A stretch of DNA of 64,000 nucleotides from contig CM075767.1 of NCBI GenBank assembly GCA_037974665.1, positions 21,096,840-21,160,839 on the forward strand, in the 5' to 3' direction. Source of the stretch: Ehretia macrophylla. Taxonomy: Eukaryota > Streptophyta > Magnoliopsida > Boraginales > Ehretiaceae. The notes under the pieces are model-generated. The model made no database searches. It had not been told where the DNA came from and worked only from the letters and a program-made list of their open reading frames with translations. Shown here piece after piece: positions 59,401-64,000 of this stretch (position 1 is the stretch's first letter; each line of letters starts with the position of its first letter). A program made the position numbers and the translations under genes.

Positions 59401-59749
59401 AAGAAATAGGAAAAAGTTGATGAAGGCGACTCAAAATTTGATCAGAGGGATGCCCCAAACATGCATGCTAAATGCTTGAGCTCATTTTTTGACTGAGAAA
59501 AGTCTACTTGAGAGGTTGCTGCAAGCTATAGAGGCCAATATTAAGTGTCCCCTGATGTAGTAGTTTTCATGTCTTCGCATCCTTTATGCAATAACTAGAA
59601 GCATTAAAAACAAAAACACAATTATGGTCACGAGTAAACTAAGCAACATATATAAGACATTTTACAAGAGATGGAACATGTAAAACAGAACAGCCTATAA
59701 CTGAACCACTAGACAAAGATAGCGAGGCATGACCCGAATAGGAAATAGG

Positions 59750-60860
59750 TTATCCAGTACCATTACCAACCATAACAGTATCTGAACCAGAATAAGTGGT
59801 CTTACTAGAGAGCGGAGTATCGACCGGAGTCATGTGATGTCTGGCACCAATATTCATATACCAATTAGGATCATTTGGACCAGTTATGTTCATAGTACTA
59901 AAGGCTTTGGTAGAGGAGGCAATAACATCATCAAGAGCCCAACAGGTATTTGCCTTGTGATATAGGTGACCACAATGGTAACAGACAACTGCAGAAGAAG
60001 AATTATTCTGACCTCTCCCACATCCAGAACCGGGACCACCACGGCCACGTTTGCCAGAGTTATAACTACGACAACCACGACCTGACTGTTGAAGGTGGAA
60101 AGATGGAGTAGAGTCAGAGAAATTGTTGTTGTTGTTATGGACTGGGCCAGAAGGGCGCGATGTCGAAAAGAAAAACGAAAATGACTTGTCAAGAATGGCA
60201 GCCAAAGATTGCAAGCAAAGTTCATAATCAAGAAGTAGTCCACAACCTCTGAAAAGGTTGGAGAGACAGGTCTGGAGTTGATAATAGCAACAATTGGATC
60301 GAATTCAAAACCGAGACCTCGCAAGGTCCATAAAATCAAGTCATCATCATCAACATGTTTTCCTGCACTAGCAAGAGCCAAGAAGAGTGACTTGGCCTGC
60401 TAAATATAAGCATGAATTGTGAGAGAACCTTTGTTGAGAGACTGGAGTTCTGTTTTGAGTTGTTGAATACGAGCTCTAGAATGGGAATCATACAACATTT
60501 CTAGTGTCTGCCAAACATCACGAGAAGTGGATTTGTCAACTACCTAAGATAGAATAGCATCCGAGAGAAAGATTAACAACCAGCCAAGGACCATTTAATC
60601 CAAGCGTACCCATTGAGTTACTTAATCAAGTGAGTAGTTGGCTTGAGCAAAGTGCCATCAATAAAGCCGAGAAGTCCATGACAACGTAGGACTGGGTAGA
60701 CTTGAGTTTTCCATAACATAAAATTATCATTGTTTAATTTCAATTAGATGTCGTTATGGATACGATCATGAGTGGGTAAAGAAAGAGGAGTGGTGTTGGT
60801 TGTATTAGTGGGAATTGTAGATGATGACGACAATGCCACGATGATGAGAGAGGAAAAAGA
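59750..60860 (-). pseudogene. Element A gag and protease remnant
   Basis: Gag pieces include DDDDLILWTLRGLGFEFDP and ISRPVSPTFSEV-like text (60381-60250), typical of the Copia gag (UBN2-type) region. A Gly/Arg-rich segment and a CCHC knuckle (CYHCGHLYHKANTCW, about 59935-59980) follow. The protease start reads NWYMNIGARHHMT, where functional Copia proteases have D-T/S-G-A; Asp to Asn and Thr/Ser to Ile changes destroy the active site. Frameshifts split the region. Confidence 0.75.
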
Positions 60861-60918
60861 AAGAGCAAACATTGAAAATAAATGACAAGCTAAAAGGTAA
60901 CCTTGACTATCGATACCA

Positions 60919-61126
60919 TGTGAGAATATTTTTGGCCGTGTGAAGTACTATTCTCATTCAACAATTTATAATACATCGCACAACAAGAAATCAACTACAA
61001 GATTTACATGTGCTTATCTAGCAAAAAATTCAAAAAAGGAGTTTATCCCAAAGTGGCTTGCAAGATAACAAAAAGAGATAAACAATTTACAATTCAAAAA
61101 AGGGATACTCTAGGGCTGATTTGACA
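60919..61126 (-). repeat. 5' LTR of element A
   Basis: 208 bp, TG...CA. On the minus strand it is followed immediately by TGGTATCGATAG, which matches the tRNA-Met-type primer-binding consensus in its first seven bases. Confidence 0.92.
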
Positions 61127-61130
61127 ATAT

Positions 61131-61426
61131 TACTACCATATTTTTATATGTTGTAACAGTTAAAACTGTTAAAAAAAGGCAATAAATGTTGCAAATGACT
61201 TTAACCATTGCATATGACCCTTTTGTAAATTTACTACTGCAACAGTTTGATTTTAAACTATTACAAAAAAGCAATCTCATAAGCAATTACTAAAAAACTA
61301 TGATTAAAAAATTTTAACTGTTACAAAAAGTTTTATAAGTTTATGTAACTTTCAATAAGACACGTATTATAGCAGTTTTTTCATTTTGTAATAGTAGTAT
61401 TCCAAAAGACCTAAACTATTGTAGTG
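61131..61426. mobile_element. CACTA-type MITE
   Basis: The right end reads ACTATTGTAGTG, whose complement CACTACAATAGT matches the left end TACTACCATATT at 9 of 12 positions if the first base is a C-to-T change. Subterminal repeats related to AACTGTTACAAAAA occur several times inside in both orientations, as in CACTA transposons. No matching 3-bp TSD was found. Element A is inserted exactly at its left tip. Confidence 0.5.
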
Positions 61427-62620
61427 TAATATATATTGAAGGTTCATAATTTCTGCTCAGGTTTTTGAATCCTGGGTTAGCTTAGCTATGTTCAAACTTT
61501 AAAGCATTGTTTATATGCCAGCAGCAAGAGTTGAACAAGGGCACTATGAAGGAATATATAGATCTTAGTTTTGAAAATTCCACCAAGCTGTACGTAATGA
61601 TTCCACATAGGAATCTCATCCTTACAGGGGTGCTTCTTTAAGTACAAGGGGTTCTCCCACCTATCAGACTAATCTTTTGAGATGGGCTCTCCATTTGAGC
61701 TTGAATTGTTATATTCTTTAAGTACAAGGACTGTATTTCAACAAGATTAGGCTTTTTTTATTTTTTTCCTTTCTAACTGGGCTGACAGCTAACATGGACT
61801 GTATTCATTTCTTTCTCAAATTTTTAGAATGTGAGCTAATTAAAGCTTACAAGCTTACTGTAGATGTTTCATAAAGAAATCTTATAATTCAAAAAGGGGC
61901 GAGGATGTTGTTTTTGAATACTCTGCCTATTAAGTTAGTAATAAGAACTTCTGCGAGCTTTATAATGAAGGGCATGATCATATAGTCTAGATGCAATGTT
62001 CCAATGTTTATCAAAAGGATGCAGAGTGGCCTTTTATAGTAGACCTTCAAAAGTTTATCATGGGTAGGAATTTTCTTTAACATGTAAGAAATTATTATTA
62101 CTGAGTAAGGCCATCTGATAATTACAAAACATTTGGTAGCAAGGTGAGTTGAGATGATTGAACATTTATTCAAAAAATTTACAAAAATACCTTTGCTTAA
62201 GTACTATGATTATTTATTGAGAGTTCTCAACATCTAACCAACTCCAACAACAATCATATTAATTAATTTTTTCTATTAGAAGGAGTGCCTATTTTAGTTT
62301 TACTCTAACAACACTCAATTTTGCTAACGTATTAATTATGTTACTTTTTATAATTTTTTATCTCTTAATATTAAATTTTAGTAATTATTGTTCTTTTCAT
62401 TGATCATATTCATAATAATATAGTACTAATCATTGTGTTATCATATTTCTATGTAAAAATTACTTTGAATTGAAAACTTAATGCATAAACTTAAATAAAA
62501 TAAATTTAAAACATAGAATATGAAATTAAACTACAATATAAAGGAAGACAAAATAAAAAGATAAAGTGTGGGTTAAGGAACCGTTTTTCCTCTTCAAGGC
62601 TTCTTCTTTTTGCTGTAAAA
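61427..62620. other. Intergenic DNA, nothing recognised
   Basis: No gene, RNA or defined repeat. The open frame at 61889-62173 (minus) resembles no known family. Confidence 0.4.
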
Positions 62621-63410
62621 TATTTTTCTCCTAATTTTCTGGTGTTTTAAATTAATTATTATTAAATAAAGATTAATTAATTTAATAATACAAAGTAATT
62701 AATTGGTAATTAAAAATTATTTAATAGTAAAAAACTAAGTAATTTTAATTTAATGACTAATAAATTAATAATTAACAAAATTATATTTAATATTAATTTA
62801 ATTAATTGAAGATTTTATTTATTTAATAACTATTAATTAATTATTTATCTAATTTTATAAATTAATAGTAATTAATTTAAATATTAATTAACTTAATAAT
62901 AAAAATTAATTAAAAAAATAATAAATTTTATTTATATATAATAAAAATTAATTAATTAATTATTTTAATGACTAATTAATTAATTAAATTAATAATAAAA
63001 TCATATTTAATATTAATTAATAATAATTAATTAACTAACTAATTTATTTATGCCTGTAACTATGAGAAAAAGTCAGTGCATAATGACTGTGTGATTGAAA
63101 AACAAAATATTTTTTAGAGTTTGGTTGCTACACTGAAAATTTTTTTCTGGTATTTGGATATAATAGTAAAAAATTAATTAAAACTATTATTTTTTAAAAA
63201 TATTATTAATTAATTAATTAATTGAAATTATTAATTTATTAATACATTTTAAAATAATTCATTAATAAAAAATTTATTTAATACATAATAAAAATAATTA
63301 ATTAATTCATAATTCATAAATTAATAATAATTAATTGATCAATTATTATTAATTTATAAGATTTGATCAATGATTAATTAATATCTAATAATGGGACCAT
63401 AGTGTATTAT
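62621..63410. repeat. Extremely AT-rich block built on TTAATTAA words
   Basis: Nearly 800 bp of A/T sequence dominated by TTAATTAA and TTAATAAT words on both strands. It looks like low-complexity DNA and resembles a matrix-attachment type region or decayed MITE cluster; no ends or period could be set. Confidence 0.7.
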
Positions 63411-63423
63411 TGGAAATTGAGTC

Positions 63424-63720
63424 CTTTTTTTTTTTTAGTCAATAAAAGAGAAATGCATTTCAACAAGAAGTTTACATGAGTTTATCCAATACCAGACTGT
63501 TCATGGTCAGCCTTAAGAAGGTTACAAAGATTTTTGAGAGGATTGACTAACCAATTTCCTGTTAGGTTACTAGATGAGATTCTAGTATGATGCTAGATGA
63601 GCAGTAGCATTTTGCCAGTAAGCATGCATGATTTAAGTCCATAAACCACTTAACTTTCAAATATCCCATTAGGCTTCCACTCAAAAAGAGAAAAGAAAAT
63701 GGAATAGACCTAAAACACAT
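63424..63720 (-). mobile_element. Possible A-tailed retroposon end
   Basis: A run of T residues at about 63424-63437 followed by GTCAATAAAAGAG reads, on the minus strand, as a non-repetitive sequence ending in TTTATTGAC plus poly(A), like a retroposon 3' end. No TSD was found, so this is tentative. Confidence 0.3.
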
Positions 63721-63879
63721 GGAGGATAATTGAAATAGAGCTGAAAAAATGAAAGCCGATATTATGATGTAAATGGGGGTTTAATAATGATACTGTTGTT
63801 AGTTGTGAGGGTATCTCTAATGGGGAGCACTATTCACAAAAACTAATCATTTTTGGTTATTTTTAAAGATTTAGGTTTC

Positions 63880-64000
63880 TAAAAATTATTATGAGTAAAA
63901 TGCACCATACCTCCTTGTGTTTTCACAAAGTTGCATCATAAACTCTGTGTTTTAAAAAGTCACGTTATAAACCTTGTGTTATGGAAAACGTTGCATATAA
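63880..64000. repeat. Short tandem-like units cut by window end
   Basis: Three related units of about 33-36 bp (CTTGTGTTTTCACAAAGTTGC, CTGTGTTTTAAAAAGTCACG, CTTGTGTTATGGAAAACGTTGC) run to the last base. They resemble the arm of a foldback or MULE-like element continuing beyond the window. Confidence 0.4.

Larger units (their letters stand above)
28989..61126 (-). mobile_element. Copia element A, expanded by nested insertions
   Basis: LTRs of 209 and 208 bp (28989-29197 and 60919-61126), TGTGAGAATATTTTTGGC...TTTGACA, are flanked by ACATT (28984-28988) and ATATT (61127-61131), a 5-bp TSD with one transition. Reading from the right end on the minus strand come a TGGTATC primer-binding-like site, gag, protease, integrase, reverse transcriptase and RNase H, the Copia order. 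Four insertions break it: B (29632-46036), D (46079-49169), E (50440-55277) and F (55400-58112). Subtracting these and one 5-bp TSD each leaves about 5,071 bp, a normal Copia length. All coding parts are degenerate. Confidence 0.92.

Overview
The window is nuclear DNA from a flowering plant, probably a eudicot. Intergenic DNA is AT-rich. Only three intact host genes are visible, all on the plus strand and all single-exon: an RHA2-type RING-H2 protein (9074-9592) and two class III (hevamine-like, GH18) chitinases about 3.4 kb apart (23606-24499 and 27863-28759). Almost everything else with structure is transposable-element DNA. Start codons were chosen as ATG by homology and context. All family names come from recognition by eye; no database search was run.

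Left part (1-13218): AT-rich intergenic DNA with hAT-type MITEs carrying 8-bp target-site duplications (TSDs), a long foldback element, an A-tailed retroposon with a 12-bp TSD, the RING-H2 gene, and an (ATT)n microsatellite.

Middle part (13219-28760): a near full-length but dead L1-type LINE (13229-21195, 10-bp TSD). A non-autonomous LTR element (13352-16307) sits inside its ORF1. That element carries, on its own sense strand, pieces of at least four or five unrelated host genes: a coiled-coil protein, a PPR-like piece, a DNAJC11/OWL1-like J-protein, ribosomal protein L27a and an SR-type cyclophilin. This gene-capturing retroelement is the most unusual object in the window. The tandem chitinases follow, with a MULE-like foldback MITE, a tRNA-Pro-headed SINE and hAT MITEs between and upstream of them.

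Right part (28989-61126): one Copia element (A, minus strand, native length about 5.07 kb) expanded to 32 kb by nested insertions. B is a Copia-type gag-only element (29632-46036) and carries C, a LARD-like element with 4.3-kb LTRs (34435-45710), in its 3' LTR. D (46079-49169) and F (55400-58112) are solo LTRs. E (50440-55277) has 2.1-kb LTRs and only 623 bp between them. Terminal TG...CA ends and 5-bp TSDs define every layer, and Copia coding sequence resumes across the gaps. The order of insertion can be read off: A first, then B, D, E and F into A, and C into B.

The last 2.9 kb hold a CACTA-type MITE, an extremely AT-rich block and repeat fragments cut by the window edge. Recurrent themes are decay by C-to-T type transitions, short-motif arrays with ACGT or CACGTG cores in LTR promoter regions, and one hAT-MITE family placed just upstream of the TATA boxes of all three host genes.
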